Assembly: GCA_964539025.1 (NCBI GenBank)
Contig: CAZIFA010000004.1
Location: 163,490-227,489, forward strand
Source: Micavibrio_A sp964539025
Lineage (GTDB): Bacteria; Pseudomonadota; Alphaproteobacteria; Micavibrionales; Micavibrionaceae
Reading direction: 5' to 3'
Length of the DNA stretch: 64,000 bases
Numbering within the stretch: the stretch's first letter is position 1; each line of letters begins with the position of its first letter. The translations under genes and the position numbers were made by a program. This document shows positions 43,906 to 53,179 of the stretch, one piece after another. Below the pieces are notes generated by a model. It worked only from the letters and a program-made list of their open reading frames with translations. It made no database searches and was not told the origin of the DNA.

Positions 43906-46050
43906 ATGTTCAAAGTATTCCGCAAGGAAATCCCCTTCGCTGGCAAAACCGTCGTGTTCGAAACCGGCAAGATCGCCCGTCAGGCTGACTCTGCCGTTAT
44001 GGCGACCATCGGCGGCACGACCGTGCTCTGCACCGTCGTCGGCGCAAAAAAAGTCAAAGAAGGACAAGACTTCTTCCCATTGACCGTCAACTACCAGGAA
44101 AAAGCATTCGCCGCCGGTAAAATCCCGGGCGGATTTTTCAAACGCGAAGGCCGCCCGTCAGAAAAGGAAACACTGGTTTCCCGCCTGATCGACCGCCCTA
44201 TCCGCCCATTGTTCCCGGAAACATTCCTGAACGAAGTGCAAGTCGTCGCCACCGTTCTGGCACATGACATGGAAAACGATCCGGACATCGTCGCGATGCT
44301 CGGCTGTTCTTGCGCGCTGACGCTTTCGGGCATTCCGTTCATGGGGCCTGTCGGCGCATGCCGTATCGGTTACAAGGATGGCAAATACCTGATCAACCCG
44401 ACGATTCAAGACCTCGAGGGTTCTGAACTCGAACTCGTCGCCGCCGGAACCAAAGAAGGCGTTCTGATGGTTGAATCCGAAGCCAAAGAATTGTCTGAAT
44501 CCGTTATGCTCGGCGCCGTCATGGAAGCATGGCGCGCGTTCCAGCCTGTCATCGATGGCATCATCGCAATGGCGGAAATGGCCGCAAAAGACCCATGGGA
44601 CGTATCCGAAAAAGATCCGGTCCTCGTAAAACTCTATGCGGACATCAAATCCAAATACGCAGACGAAGTTGCAAAAGCCTACTCCATCACGGTAAAGCAA
44701 GATCGCTATGCCGCCGTTGGCGCAGTGCGCGACAAAGTTGTCGAGGCTTTCGTCACGGACGAACTGCCCAAGGATAAAGTTGCTGGCGAATTCCACCTGC
44801 TCGAAGCAGAAGTTGTTCGCGGCGGTATCCTGAAAACCGGCAAACGTATCGACGGACGCGACACAAAAACCATCCGCCCGATCATCGCAGAAGTCGGCGT
44901 TCTTCCCCGCGCACACGGCTCCGCCCTGTTCACACGCGGCGAAACGCAGGCTCTGGTTGTTACGACCCTCGGTACGGGTCAGGATGAACAGATCATCGAC
45001 GCGCTGGAAGGTGAATACCGCTCCCGCTTCATGCTCCACTACAACTTCCCTCCGTACTCTGTAGGCGAAACAGGCCGTATGGGTTCTCCCGGACGCCGCG
45101 AAATCGGTCACGGCAAACTGGCATGGCGCGCGATCAATCCGTTGTTCCCAACAGCTGAAAGCTTCCCCTACACAATCCGTACGGTTTCCGAGATCACGGA
45201 AAGCAACGGCTCTTCCTCGATGGCAACCGTTTGCGGTACGTCGCTCTCGATGATGGATGCTGGCGTTCCCCTCGCTCGTCCTATCGCCGGTATCGCGATG
45301 GGCTTGATCAAGGAAGGCAAAGACTTTGCCGTTCTATCAGACATCCTTGGCGATGAAGATCACCTCGGCGACATGGACTTTAAAGTAGCCGGAACCGACC
45401 AGGGTATCACGGCGCTTCAGATGGACATCAAGATCACCTCGATCACCGAAGATATCATGAAGATCGCTCTGGCGCAGGCGAAAGACGGACGTATCCACAT
45501 CCTCGGTGAAATGAACAAAGCATTGAACCAGGGCCGTGAAGGCGTTTCCAAATTCGCACCGCAAATGGTGTCCTTCAAAATCCCGACGGATAAAATCCGC
45601 GAAGTCATCGGCACGGGCGGTAAAGTCATCCGCTCGATCGTCGAGGAAACGGGTGCGAAGGTCGATATCGATGATGACGGTTCGGTCAAGGTATCGTCCG
45701 TCAATCAGGAATCCATCGACAAAGCCGTTGCATGGATCAAAGGCATCACCGAAGAACCCGAAGTAAACAAAATCTACAAAGGCAAGGTCGTGAAGATCGT
45801 GGACTTTGGTGCGTTTGTTAACTTCATGGGTTCCAAAGACGGCCTCGTTCACATTTCCGAACTCGCTGATGAACGCGTGGGTAAAACCACGGACGTCGTC
45901 TCCGAAGGTCAGGAAGTGAAAGTCATGGTCGTCGGCTTCGATGATCGCGGCAAGATCAAGCTTTCGATGAAACGCGTCGATCAGGCCACGGGTGAAGCCC
46001 GCGAGCCCAAAGGCCGCGAACGCAAAGAACGCGACGAAAACGCTGCGTAA
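43906..46050 (+). CDS. pnp: Polynucleotide phosphorylase
   Basis: A 714-residue phosphorolytic 3'-5' exoribonuclease of the RNA degradosome. Two RNase PH domains are separated by a helical domain; the second holds SEITESNGSSSMATVCG and GDEDHLGDMDFKVAGT. KH (IREVIGTGGKVIRSIVEETG) and S1 (GKVVKIVDFGAFVNFMG) domains close it. Length and order are standard. Confidence 0.97.
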   Translation: MFKVFRKEIPFAGKTVVFETGKIARQADSAVMATIGGTTVLCTVVGAKKVKEGQDFFPLTVNYQEKAFAAGKIPGGFFKREGRPSEKETLVSRLIDRPIRPLFPETFLNEVQVVATVLAHDMENDPDIVAMLGCSCALTLSGIPFMGPVGACRIGYKDGKYLINPTIQDLEGSELELVAAGTKEGVLMVESEAKELSESVMLGAVMEAWRAFQPVIDGIIAMAEMAAKDPWDVSEKDPVLVKLYADIKSKYADEVAKAYSITVKQDRYAAVGAVRDKVVEAFVTDELPKDKVAGEFHLLEAEVVRGGILKTGKRIDGRDTKTIRPIIAEVGVLPRAHGSALFTRGETQALVVTTLGTGQDEQIIDALEGEYRSRFMLHYNFPPYSVGETGRMGSPGRREIGHGKLAWRAINPLFPTAESFPYTIRTVSEITESNGSSSMATVCGTSLSMMDAGVPLARPIAGIAMGLIKEGKDFAVLSDILGDEDHLGDMDFKVAGTDQGITALQMDIKITSITEDIMKIALAQAKDGRIHILGEMNKALNQGREGVSKFAPQMVSFKIPTDKIREVIGTGGKVIRSIVEETGAKVDIDDDGSVKVSSVNQESIDKAVAWIKGITEEPEVNKIYKGKVVKIVDFGAFVNFMGSKDGLVHISELADERVGKTTDVVSEGQEVKVMVVGFDDRGKIKLSMKRVDQATGEAREPKGRERKERDENAA

Positions 46051-46065
46051 TTGGTTAAAATCTAT

Positions 46066-46093
46066 AAAAACCCCCGCTTTTGCGGGGGTTTTT
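46066..46093. terminator. Intrinsic terminator after pnp
   Basis: AAAAA-CCCCCGC-TTTT-GCGGGGG-TTTTT, a perfect 7-bp GC stem with T-run. The A-run also allows use from the other strand. Confidence 0.9.
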
Positions 46094-46127
46094 GCATGTG
46101 GAAGCCAGATTATTATATTCTAAAAGC

Positions 46128-46655
46128 ATGATTTTGGTACGAGTAGAACCAGAAAGTGCTGGCCCTTTAGGAATGAACGCCGAACAGCGGAAAGATAAAT
46201 TTCTGTCCGGATTTCGCGAAGAACAGCGCGGGGACATGCTGACCGCCTTCAACAAAAGATCATTGAGCGATATTCTCGGATGCTGGTTTTCACCTTCGAT
46301 GGCGACAACGGATGGCACGATGGATGTTTTGCAGTATGTCAACGACATCATCGGGCCGGATCATAATTTTCAAGATCATGTATCGAACGTAAGAGTTTTG
46401 GCGATTGAGGTGGAAGATGCGATTGCCGAACGCTGGAAAGTGTCCAATCTTCCTAAAGGCCATTACGCTGGTATACGCTCCCTAAATCCTGACAGCGAAT
46501 ACCTATTGCCGAACGACATGCCGCAAATGGCAAAACAAATACTACTGCTTGGGCCTAACGAAAAACTGACCGAAGAACGCTATCGACAAGCATTGTCAGA
46601 CTTGTCTACGCCAACTCTCAGGCCGCAAGAGCAATCCTTATCTTTGAGGCAATAA
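46128..46655 (+). CDS. Unknown protein
   Basis: A 175-residue protein from the ATG at 46128 (MILVRVEPESAG). The longer open frame from 46080 runs through the pnp terminator and is rejected. Mixed alpha/beta composition, no signal or TM segment, a LQYVNDIIGPDHNFQDH stretch, and a Leu/Ser/Gln-rich end. Not recognised. Its stop is 3 bases from the convergent 46659 gene. Confidence 0.55.
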   Translation: MILVRVEPESAGPLGMNAEQRKDKFLSGFREEQRGDMLTAFNKRSLSDILGCWFSPSMATTDGTMDVLQYVNDIIGPDHNFQDHVSNVRVLAIEVEDAIAERWKVSNLPKGHYAGIRSLNPDSEYLLPNDMPQMAKQILLLGPNEKLTEERYRQALSDLSTPTLRPQEQSLSLRQ

Positions 46656-46658
46656 TTT

Positions 46659-47381
46659 TTATAGCCCCAACGCGCGATAAGCATAACGCGCCTGCACCGC
46701 CAGCCAACCCATTTTATTTGGCACGGTGACTATCTCATTTCCATGAGCGACTTTGGGTTGTTTTAGCGTCAGGCCAAGTTCGTCCGCCTTCGCGCATTCG
46801 GCTGCATTTACCTTTGCTTCATAGTCGGCATGATCGGCACCAAGATGTTCCAGTAAAATAGGCAACTCCACGGCAACTTCAAAATGCCCGTATTGTTTCT
46901 GTTGTTCATACGTGCCGTGAAAAGCCGACATACCGAACGGACCAAACCATTTTTTGCTCAGTTGTGGAGATGGTATCCATTCCGGCGTGAGTATATCTAG
47001 CTGGTCACGAAATCCTAACTTCTTGCGAAAAAGATCCGTCCAGCCGCCCTTCACGGGTTCGCGCACCTTAAAGATCACAATAGTGCGGTCCCCGGCAACA
47101 GGAAGGTAGTCTCGATCATCTATCTTGGCAGGATCGTAACGGTGTATTGCGGCGGGCGTCGCTTCCACGCCGCCATTCCATTTATCCCAAATCGCCATCG
47201 GCTTATCGCAGAGCGTGCCGTCTTTTACACTGACCGCATTATCATCCGCGAATTTTGCGGCCATCACTGCCTTGATCACATCAAGGCCCGCCTTCTGGCC
47301 CGCATCATTCACACGATGAACAAACATCCTGTCGATTGCATCATCTGGGTTAAAAGCACGGGTCAACGTGAGTGCGAGCAT
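46659..47381 (-). CDS. Unknown 240-residue protein
   Basis: No signal or TM segment. It contains HRYDPAKIDDRDYLPVAGDRTIVIF, WTDLFRKKLGFRDQLDILTPEW, FGPFGMSAFHGTYEQQKQYGHFEV and a C-terminal GWLAVQARYAYRALGL. AAGGAA lies upstream of the ATG. The composition is that of a normal folded cytoplasmic protein. No family recognised. Confidence 0.6.
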   Translation of the reverse strand: MLALTLTRAFNPDDAIDRMFVHRVNDAGQKAGLDVIKAVMAAKFADDNAVSVKDGTLCDKPMAIWDKWNGGVEATPAAIHRYDPAKIDDRDYLPVAGDRTIVIFKVREPVKGGWTDLFRKKLGFRDQLDILTPEWIPSPQLSKKWFGPFGMSAFHGTYEQQKQYGHFEVAVELPILLEHLGADHADYEAKVNAAECAKADELGLTLKQPKVAHGNEIVTVPNKMGWLAVQARYAYRALGL

Positions 47382-47483
47382 GGGATATTCCTTATTTTAT
47401 GACGCGCTTATATCTATAGATACGTAACAATTATGTCAACAAATGAGGGAATTATCGCTTAATTTCAATGCGATAAAAAGACT

Positions 47484-47927
47484 CTATTCTTCCTCTTCCC
47501 ACCACAGATCGCAAGAATAATCCCACGTCAACTCCTCGCCCGCTTTAATATCGCGAGAGGCTTTGGCCGTGATCGTGTAATCGCCGATGTTGCTCTCAAG
47601 GTCCATATTGGCGGCGGGGCCGTGGTTGTACATCATGATGTAACCGAGCGGCATGCAATATTCTTCGCCCTCTTCCTCATCATCCCAGGTCAGAAGATAA
47701 CCGTCCGGCGCTTCGCCGTTTTCGACGACGTTTTCCTTGGCAACGGGAATAACGGGGGCGACCTCGATCACCTCGCCCTTTTTGATGTCGCGCAGCGCGA
47801 AGACGCCCCGGCCTTTTTCCTCATCGATCTCCCGCCAGCCTATTTTGGCCCCGAGCATCGTCTCGGCTTTATTGGCCACGCTCTCGCGCTGCCAGTCCAT
47901 GACCTTTACGGCCGTATTATTCTTCAT
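47484..47927 (-). CDS. SET-domain protein
   Basis: A 147-residue protein with the SET core: KGRGVFALRDIKKGEVIEVAPVI, the pseudoknot part LGYIMMYNHGPAANMDL and the end GEELTWDYS. SET domains methylate lysine using SAM. Bacterial stand-alone forms exist, but their targets are mostly unknown. The C-terminus (CDLWWEEEE) is acidic and lacks the post-SET cysteines. Horizontal acquisition is possible; base use does not obviously differ from neighbours. Confidence 0.82.
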   Translation of the reverse strand: MKNNTAVKVMDWQRESVANKAETMLGAKIGWREIDEEKGRGVFALRDIKKGEVIEVAPVIPVAKENVVENGEAPDGYLLTWDDEEEGEEYCMPLGYIMMYNHGPAANMDLESNIGDYTITAKASRDIKAGEELTWDYSCDLWWEEEE

Positions 47928-48004
47928 TTCACACCCGGTTTTTTATAGAAGCGCCTTCCTACACAAACGGTGACAAGTAAGCAAGAGTTTCCTATAATTA
48001 ACGC

Positions 48005-48760
48005 ATGAGCAAGCTGAACATTCCCAAAGTCATCGGTCATCGCGGCGCAAAGGCCTACGCACCCGAAAACACAATCGAAAGCATCGAAACGGCGGCGAGC
48101 CTCGGCGTGAAATGGGTCGAACTCGATGTCAAACTCACGCGTGATGGGGTACCTATTATTTTTCACGATGAAGAGTTGAGCCGCACGACAAGCGGTTCCG
48201 GACTCGTCGCGCAAACCAATTACGCCGAAATCCGCGACCTTGATGCCGGAAGCTGGTTCGGCGACAGCTTCGTGCATGTGCGCATTCCGACGCTCGAAGA
48301 AGCCGTTGATATTTTGCTCAAACATGATCTGGGCCTGAACCTCGAAATCAAACCCTGCCCAGGGCGTGAAAAAGAAACCGCCGAAGTCGCACTCGATCAT
48401 CTTTCGCAAATCTGGGACGACATGGACAATTTGCTCATCTCCTCGTTCCAGCATGTGAGCCTTGAGGCCGCAATGGATCTCGCGCCCGATTACGCCCGCG
48501 GCCTTCTGATCGGCGGTGAAGAAATGCCCGAAAACTGGAAAGAACTTGCCGAATATCTCGACGTCACCACCATCAATCTGGGCAGCAGACTGGTTAACAG
48601 GCAGGTGGCCGATGAGGTGATGGACCTCGAAAAACCCCTGCTGGTCTACACAGTAAACGACCCCATGCAGGCCCGCGCCCTTCAAAAACTCGGCGTAGAT
48701 GCCTTCTTTTCCGACAACCCGGACATTATCATCGAGAATCTGGCGGGCGGATTAAATTGA
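48005..48760 (+). CDS. ugpQ: Glycerophosphodiester phosphodiesterase
   Basis: A 251-residue TIM-barrel enzyme that hydrolyses glycerophosphodiesters to sn-glycerol-3-phosphate. Catalytic HRG at 12-14 (IGHRGAKAYAPENT), metal ligands in VELDVKLTRDG and IIFHDEEL, and NLEIKPCPG. No signal peptide, so it is the cytoplasmic UgpQ type. The symbol is by family; the ugp transport genes are not nearby. Confidence 0.88.
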   Translation: MSKLNIPKVIGHRGAKAYAPENTIESIETAASLGVKWVELDVKLTRDGVPIIFHDEELSRTTSGSGLVAQTNYAEIRDLDAGSWFGDSFVHVRIPTLEEAVDILLKHDLGLNLEIKPCPGREKETAEVALDHLSQIWDDMDNLLISSFQHVSLEAAMDLAPDYARGLLIGGEEMPENWKELAEYLDVTTINLGSRLVNRQVADEVMDLEKPLLVYTVNDPMQARALQKLGVDAFFSDNPDIIIENLAGGLN

Positions 48761-48792
48761 CATAAGATACGTTTTTGGCTATAGAGCAGGAC

Positions 48793-49425
48793 ATGAGTAT
48801 TGATGTTCCTACAATTTTAGGCCAAAGCCCCTTTATCCAGGATTTTGGTTTCGTCGCTAGCGCGGAAGTACCTTTTTCCGAGCCGTGCCCAGTCGTGATG
48901 GATGCCACAGCAAAACGAAACGATCCCGACTTTGATCTATCGAAACCCGGTGACAAAAGATTTTATCTGGACACTCTTCCACCGCAGTTTCGTCCGCCCG
49001 CGTTGCGCGCCAGAGAAGTTTTTCAGCAACGCCACCCCAATCGCTCCCTTGGAACATGCAAAGCCTATATACGACAGGGGTGGCTTTACGAAGGCGAAAC
49101 ATTTGACGATTTTGGAATTCACATCGATCCATTCGTAGAAAACTACCCGGTTTCATATGGAACGGATGTGGAGGGCTATATGATTTTTGATAAGCTTTCT
49201 CCACTTGTTTACGATCAGCCATTTAAGATGCCGCCCACGCTGCAATGCACACAGACCGAAATTAACAGAAGGCTTCAGGAAATATTTACGCAACAGGCAA
49301 TATTGCCGCCACGTCTTTTAGGAGAAGCAAACCATCTGCATGGCATGGGCCCGTTTACCGTCCATCAATCACAACCCGCGCAGGAACGCACGTTCCGCAC
49401 ATGGATGTTCATCAGGTTTAGTTAA
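48793..49425 (+). CDS. Unknown protein
   Basis: A 210-residue protein from the ATG at 48793 (a TTG at 48775 is in frame). It contains FYLDTLPPQFRPPALRAREVF, FDDFGIHIDPFVENYPVSYG and a C-terminal PAQERTFRTWMFIRFS. The H-x-D and late R residues recall 2-oxoglutarate dioxygenase folds, but the evidence is weak. The end overlaps the fabI stop on the other strand by 4 bases. Confidence 0.5.
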   Translation: MSIDVPTILGQSPFIQDFGFVASAEVPFSEPCPVVMDATAKRNDPDFDLSKPGDKRFYLDTLPPQFRPPALRAREVFQQRHPNRSLGTCKAYIRQGWLYEGETFDDFGIHIDPFVENYPVSYGTDVEGYMIFDKLSPLVYDQPFKMPPTLQCTQTEINRRLQEIFTQQAILPPRLLGEANHLHGMGPFTVHQSQPAQERTFRTWMFIRFS

Positions 49426-50246
49426 TCCCCGTTTTTGAACAGGCCTTGAATCTGATCCGGCATCGGCATGCCGACGGCGTTGAAACCGCAATCGACGTAA
49501 TGCACTTCGCCCGTCACCGCACCCGAAAGATCGGATAACAGATACAACCCCGTCCCGCCGAGCTCTTCGAGTTCCACCGAACGGCGCAGCGGCGCGGTCA
49601 TGACATTATATTTAAACGTCGTGCGCGCCGAGCCGATCACGGCACCCGCAAGCGTCCTCATCGGCCCTGCCGAAATCGCATTCACGCGAATATTATCCGG
49701 GCCTAAATCCGCCGCAAGGTATCTCACCGACGCTTCGAGCGCCGCTTTCGCTACGCCCATCACATTGTAATTCGGCATCGCTTTTTCCGCGCCGTAGTAA
49801 GTCAGCGTCACCGCAGTCCCGCCCTTTTTCATTAACGGTGCAGCCCGGCGCATGACGGACGTGAACGAATAACAGGAGATGTGCATGGATGTCAGGAAGT
49901 TTGAAAGGCTCGTATCGACATAACGTCCCTTCAATTCTTCCTTGTCCGAAAACGCAATGGCATGAACGATAAAATCAATTCCCCCCCATTGTTTTTTCAA
50001 TTCGGCAAACACACGGTCCAGATCATCTTCTTTAGACACATCGCAATCGAGCAATATCTTCGCGCCGATACCTTCTGCGAGCGGCTTAACGCGTTTACCA
50101 AACGCATCGCCCTGATATGTGAACGCTAGCTCTGCTCCGTGCTTGTGCAACTCCTGCGCCATGCCCCACGCAATGGATTTTTCATTCGCGACACCCATAA
50201 TAAGGCCGCGCTTACCCTTCATAATATCGGAAGCTGGTACACTCAT
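49422..50246 (-). CDS. fabI: Enoyl-[acyl-carrier-protein] reductase (NADH)
   Basis: A 274-residue short-chain dehydrogenase-type enzyme, the last step of each fatty acid elongation cycle. Signatures: GVANEKSIAWGMAQ (19-32), SxxY...K catalytic pair Y160 and K167 in YNVMGVAK, and LDCDVSKEDD. The length is typical. It is the target of triclosan in other bacteria. It overlaps the DUF559 gene by 4 bases. Confidence 0.95.
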   Translation of the reverse strand: MSVPASDIMKGKRGLIMGVANEKSIAWGMAQELHKHGAELAFTYQGDAFGKRVKPLAEGIGAKILLDCDVSKEDDLDRVFAELKKQWGGIDFIVHAIAFSDKEELKGRYVDTSLSNFLTSMHISCYSFTSVMRRAAPLMKKGGTAVTLTYYGAEKAMPNYNVMGVAKAALEASVRYLAADLGPDNIRVNAISAGPMRTLAGAVIGSARTTFKYNVMTAPLRRSVELEELGGTGLYLLSDLSGAVTGEVHYVDCGFNAVGMPMPDQIQGLFKNGD

Positions 50247-50623
50247 TGAGGCACCTTGCTTACTCCCTCTCCCTTCAGGGAGAGGGTTAGGGTGAGGGCC
50301 TGTAACTCCAACTTTATCATATTCAAAACGCCTTCTGTGTTTTCTAGCACTTCATTATTCCAAAATCTTAAAATCCTGTAGCCCTGCGATTTTAGATAGT
50401 TATCCCGCATTTCATCGTATTTATTCTCACAATGTTGCCCGCCATCGATTTCAACGATCAAATCCAGATCGCGGCAAATAAAATCAACAACGTATTTTCC
50501 GATCTGCACTTGCCTATAAAACTTACACCCATCCAATTGTCTGCTTCTTAGAAAACTCCAAATCTTCTTTTCTGCTTCAGTCTGGTTTTTTCTAAGCTGT
50601 CTAACTCTTTCGATTATCCGCAT
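50243..50623 (-). CDS. DUF559 endonuclease-like protein
   Basis: A 126-residue protein of the Vsr-like DUF559 family: LRKNQTEAEKKIWSFLRSRQ, FYRQVQIGKYVVDFICRDLDLIVEIDGGQH (catalytic D and E-x-D pattern) and YRILRFWNNEV. The last about 18 residues (LTLTLSLKGEGV) are encoded by a palindromic repeat, as often seen in this family. Start ATG 50623 is preferred over the GTG at 50635. It sits between fabB and fabI, splitting that pair. Biological role unknown; mobile-element behaviour is suspected. Confidence 0.82.
   Translation of the reverse strand: MRIIERVRQLRKNQTEAEKKIWSFLRSRQLDGCKFYRQVQIGKYVVDFICRDLDLIVEIDGGQHCENKYDEMRDNYLKSQGYRILRFWNNEVLENTEGVLNMIKLELQALTLTLSLKGEGVSKVPQ
50261..50303. repeat. 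Palindromic repeat, second family (left copy)
   Basis: CCCTCTCCC-TTCA-GGGAGAGGG followed by TTAGGGTGAGGG. It forms the 3' end of the DUF559 coding sequence. Confidence 0.75.
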
Positions 50624-50627
50624 GATG

Positions 50628-50662
50628 GCCCTCACCTAAATCCTCTCCCTAAAGGGAGAGGA
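50628..50662. repeat. Palindromic repeat, second family (right copy)
   Basis: GGCCCTCACCTAAATCCTCTCCC-TAAA-GGGAGAGG, inverted relative to the left copy. The two copies flank the DUF559 gene like the ends of a small mobile unit. Confidence 0.75.
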
Positions 50663-50666
50663 CTTT

Positions 50667-51908
50667 TTAGCCCTCGTATCTCGAAAGAGCCAGCGTCGCG
50701 TTCGTGCCGCCAAAGCCGAAGGAATTGGAAAGGATCGTGTTGTGACGGATATTGTCGATCCGCTGCCGTGCGATCGGCAGATTGCCCGCACCGTCATCGA
50801 GTGTTTCGATGTTGATGCTCGGCGCAACGAAATCATTCTGAAGCATGAGCATGGAATAAATCGCTTCCTGCGCGCCCGTCGCACCCAAAGAATGCCCCGT
50901 CATCGATTTGGTCGAACCGATATACGGCATATCCTGTTCGATTTTGCCGAAAACATTCTTGATCGCATCCAGTTCCGTGATATCGCCCGCCGGCGTCGAT
51001 GTGCCGTGCGTGTTGATATAGGTCACGGGCACTTTGACGGTGGACAGCGCCTGCTTCATGCAACGCACCGCGCCCTCGCCGCTCGGCGCAACCATATCCG
51101 CGCCGTCGGAAGTCGCACCATAACCCGTGATCTCGGCGTAAATCTTTGCCCCGCGTGCGAGAGCATGGGACAATTCTTCCACCACCACAACACCCGCACC
51201 GCCCGCAATCACGAATCCGTCGCGGTTCGCATCGTACGCACGCGATGCCTTGTCCGGCGTCTCGTTATATTTTGAACTCATAGCGCCCATCGCATCGAAC
51301 AGACACGAAAGCGTCCAGTGCAATTCTTCGGACCCGCCCGCGAACACGATGTCTTGCTTGCCTAGCAAAATCTGCTCCGCCGCATTGCCTATACAATGCG
51401 CGCTCGTAGAGCAAGCCGATGAAATGGAATAATTCACGCCCTTGATTTTGAAATTGGTCGCCGTGGTTGCAGACGCCGTGGACGACATGCAGCGCGGCAC
51501 ACGCAGCGGGCCAACCCATTTGGTCGCACCTTTTTCGCGCACGATATCGGCTGCTTCCACGATATTGCTGGTGGAAGGTCCGCCCGATCCCATGATCACG
51601 CCCGTGCGCTCGTTGGAAACTTCGTGCTCTTCAAGGCCCGCGTCTTTAATCGCCTGCTCCATGGCGAGGTGGTTATACGCCGAACCTTCGCCCATAAAAC
51701 GGAGCAACCGCTTGTCGATCGCGGTCACAAGGTCGACCTGCGGACGACCTTCCACCTGTGATCTGAACCCGTGTTCCGCCATGCTGGGCGAATGTGTGAT
51801 ACCGGATTTTCCCGACTTCAGCGAAGCCAGAACCGTATCCTTGTCATTGCCGATGCACGAGATGATCCCGATGCCCGTAATGACGACGCGTTTTTGTGTG
51901 TTTGTCAT
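50667..51908 (-). CDS. fabB: 3-oxoacyl-[acyl-carrier-protein] synthase I
   Basis: A 413-residue condensing enzyme. Catalytic C166 in SSACSTSAHCIG, His in THGTSTPAGD (about 301) and His in GHSLGATG (about 336). The sequence is FabB-like rather than FabF-like (YSISSACSTSAHCIGNA and GTSTP), consistent with FabA nearby for unsaturated fatty acid synthesis. Start at MTNTQKRVV (51908). Confidence 0.93.
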   Translation of the reverse strand: MTNTQKRVVITGIGIISCIGNDKDTVLASLKSGKSGITHSPSMAEHGFRSQVEGRPQVDLVTAIDKRLLRFMGEGSAYNHLAMEQAIKDAGLEEHEVSNERTGVIMGSGGPSTSNIVEAADIVREKGATKWVGPLRVPRCMSSTASATTATNFKIKGVNYSISSACSTSAHCIGNAAEQILLGKQDIVFAGGSEELHWTLSCLFDAMGAMSSKYNETPDKASRAYDANRDGFVIAGGAGVVVVEELSHALARGAKIYAEITGYGATSDGADMVAPSGEGAVRCMKQALSTVKVPVTYINTHGTSTPAGDITELDAIKNVFGKIEQDMPYIGSTKSMTGHSLGATGAQEAIYSMLMLQNDFVAPSINIETLDDGAGNLPIARQRIDNIRHNTILSNSFGFGGTNATLALSRYEG

Positions 51909-52111
51909 GGGGAAAATATGTAAGGCCCGCAAGACCCAAAGTCACGCAAGAATTATATTTTCATATTTCTTTACTCACATGATTTCCGCGCATTGGAAAA
52001 ACATATCTTTGACGATAGCCACCAATTATGCATGATAGAAACGCATGGCTTGCATGCTATGCACGTATAAATTGTTTTTCAGACGTCAATATTTACAATG
52101 GGTTGTATATT

Positions 52112-52672
52112 ATGCGTCATTACACTTCCGGATGGACAAGGGCACGACCGGAACCAAAGAGTATCTTTGTACAGGCGGCCGCGCTGGTGCCGTCCGTACA
52201 ACTCGTATTGGCTGACAACACGCCTGTTTCCCCTGAAGATAGACACGCCGTAAGAGATGAATTCGATAGAGTCGTTAAATCCAAGTTTTATCGCTGGCTC
52301 GCAAGGCACAGAACTTCGGATTTAAAGAATCTCTTCGATCTCAGCGACCACGATCTGGCGATACTCAAGGTAGAAGGTCTGTACGGGCTACCTAAAAAAA
52401 ATGGGAAAAACTTAGGTGAATTACGCGGCATCACCGTTGATCATATTGTCCCCATTTCCCGTGGCGGCAACAATGACTATCTTAATCTGTGTTTGATGTG
52501 GCAACGCCTGAATAGATTCAGAGAAACTTTCGAAGCCTTTCAGCTTGCGAACAAACCGACTGCGCCCACTATAAGAACGATTGTCCCGCCCTATGACCAG
52601 AACGGTGAATATAAAAGGATTGTGCTTCTTTCGGACAGGGCAAAAAACGTTCTTAAACCAGAACGGCGTTAA
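52112..52672 (+). CDS. HNH-type endonuclease-like protein
   Basis: A 186-residue protein from the ATG at 52112; an in-frame ATG at 52028 would add 28 residues. The HNH core is ITVDHIVPISRGGNNDYLNLCLMWQRLNRFR, lacking the CxxC zinc knuckles of many homing enzymes. The gene faces against the fab genes and is placed between fabB and the 52669 membrane gene. Possibly a selfish nuclease or restriction-related enzyme; target unknown. Confidence 0.72.
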   Translation: MRHYTSGWTRARPEPKSIFVQAAALVPSVQLVLADNTPVSPEDRHAVRDEFDRVVKSKFYRWLARHRTSDLKNLFDLSDHDLAILKVEGLYGLPKKNGKNLGELRGITVDHIVPISRGGNNDYLNLCLMWQRLNRFRETFEAFQLANKPTAPTIRTIVPPYDQNGEYKRIVLLSDRAKNVLKPERR

Positions 52673-53127
52673 GATCTAGCATAGGCCCGCACGGTTTTAA
52701 AACCGATCAATCCAAACACGGCAATGGCAATTAATTGCGCTATTCCGAACGGCGGTTCCGATAAGGTCGGGGCCAGATTGTTGAAAAACTCTATCTTCAA
52801 GAATGCCTGCGCAATGGCGACGAACACCAGAAGATATTCGCTCATCACAATACCGCCCGCGTAAATCTTCGGCCAGCGTCCTTGGGCCACGGCAACAGCA
52901 ATCAAAACAAGAACCGATACGATGCCCGTCCCGAACGCCGGGGTGAAACCGATGAAGGGAAATAAAAATCCTGTCAGGGTAGTTGCCCACGCGCTGGCTA
53001 AAAATAGCGTAATCCAACGCTTGGAAATTTTGGGTTTGAACACAGCACCGATGGCCGCGATTCCAAGCGCCAGCGCGATAAAACTTAAAGCCGTGTGTAT
53101 TTCGGTCACTATATCAACATAAGACAT
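52669..53127 (-). CDS. Multi-TM protein in the fab cluster
   Basis: A 152-residue protein with about four hydrophobic helices (10-32, 38-60, 66-84, 125-147) separated by short loops, with KPKISKRW and QGRWPKIYAGG as basic cytoplasmic loops. No family recognised. It is on the same strand as fabA and separated from it by a terminator-like hairpin. Confidence 0.65.
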   Translation of the reverse strand: MSYVDIVTEIHTALSFIALALGIAAIGAVFKPKISKRWITLFLASAWATTLTGFLFPFIGFTPAFGTGIVSVLVLIAVAVAQGRWPKIYAGGIVMSEYLLVFVAIAQAFLKIEFFNNLAPTLSEPPFGIAQLIAIAVFGLIGFKTVRAYARS

Positions 53128-53149
53128 GCGTTATTCTCCAAAATAATAA

Positions 53150-53172
53150 AGGGGCCTTGCAGGCCCCTCATT
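53150..53172 (-). terminator. Hairpin between fabA and the TM gene
   Basis: GGGGCC-TTGCA-GGCCCC, with TTTATT on the minus strand after it (and TCATTTTA on the plus strand). It is likely to end fabA transcription. Confidence 0.65.
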
Positions 53173-53179
53173 TTATCCG

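Noticed and set aside
44158..45111. Minus-strand 317-residue frame over pnp
   Set aside because: Antisense shadow of pnp rich in Phe, Asp and Cys without family features.
48793..49425. Firm call as a 2-oxoglutarate dioxygenase
   Set aside because: Only an H-x-D and a late Arg are suggestive; the distal His of the triad is not clear.
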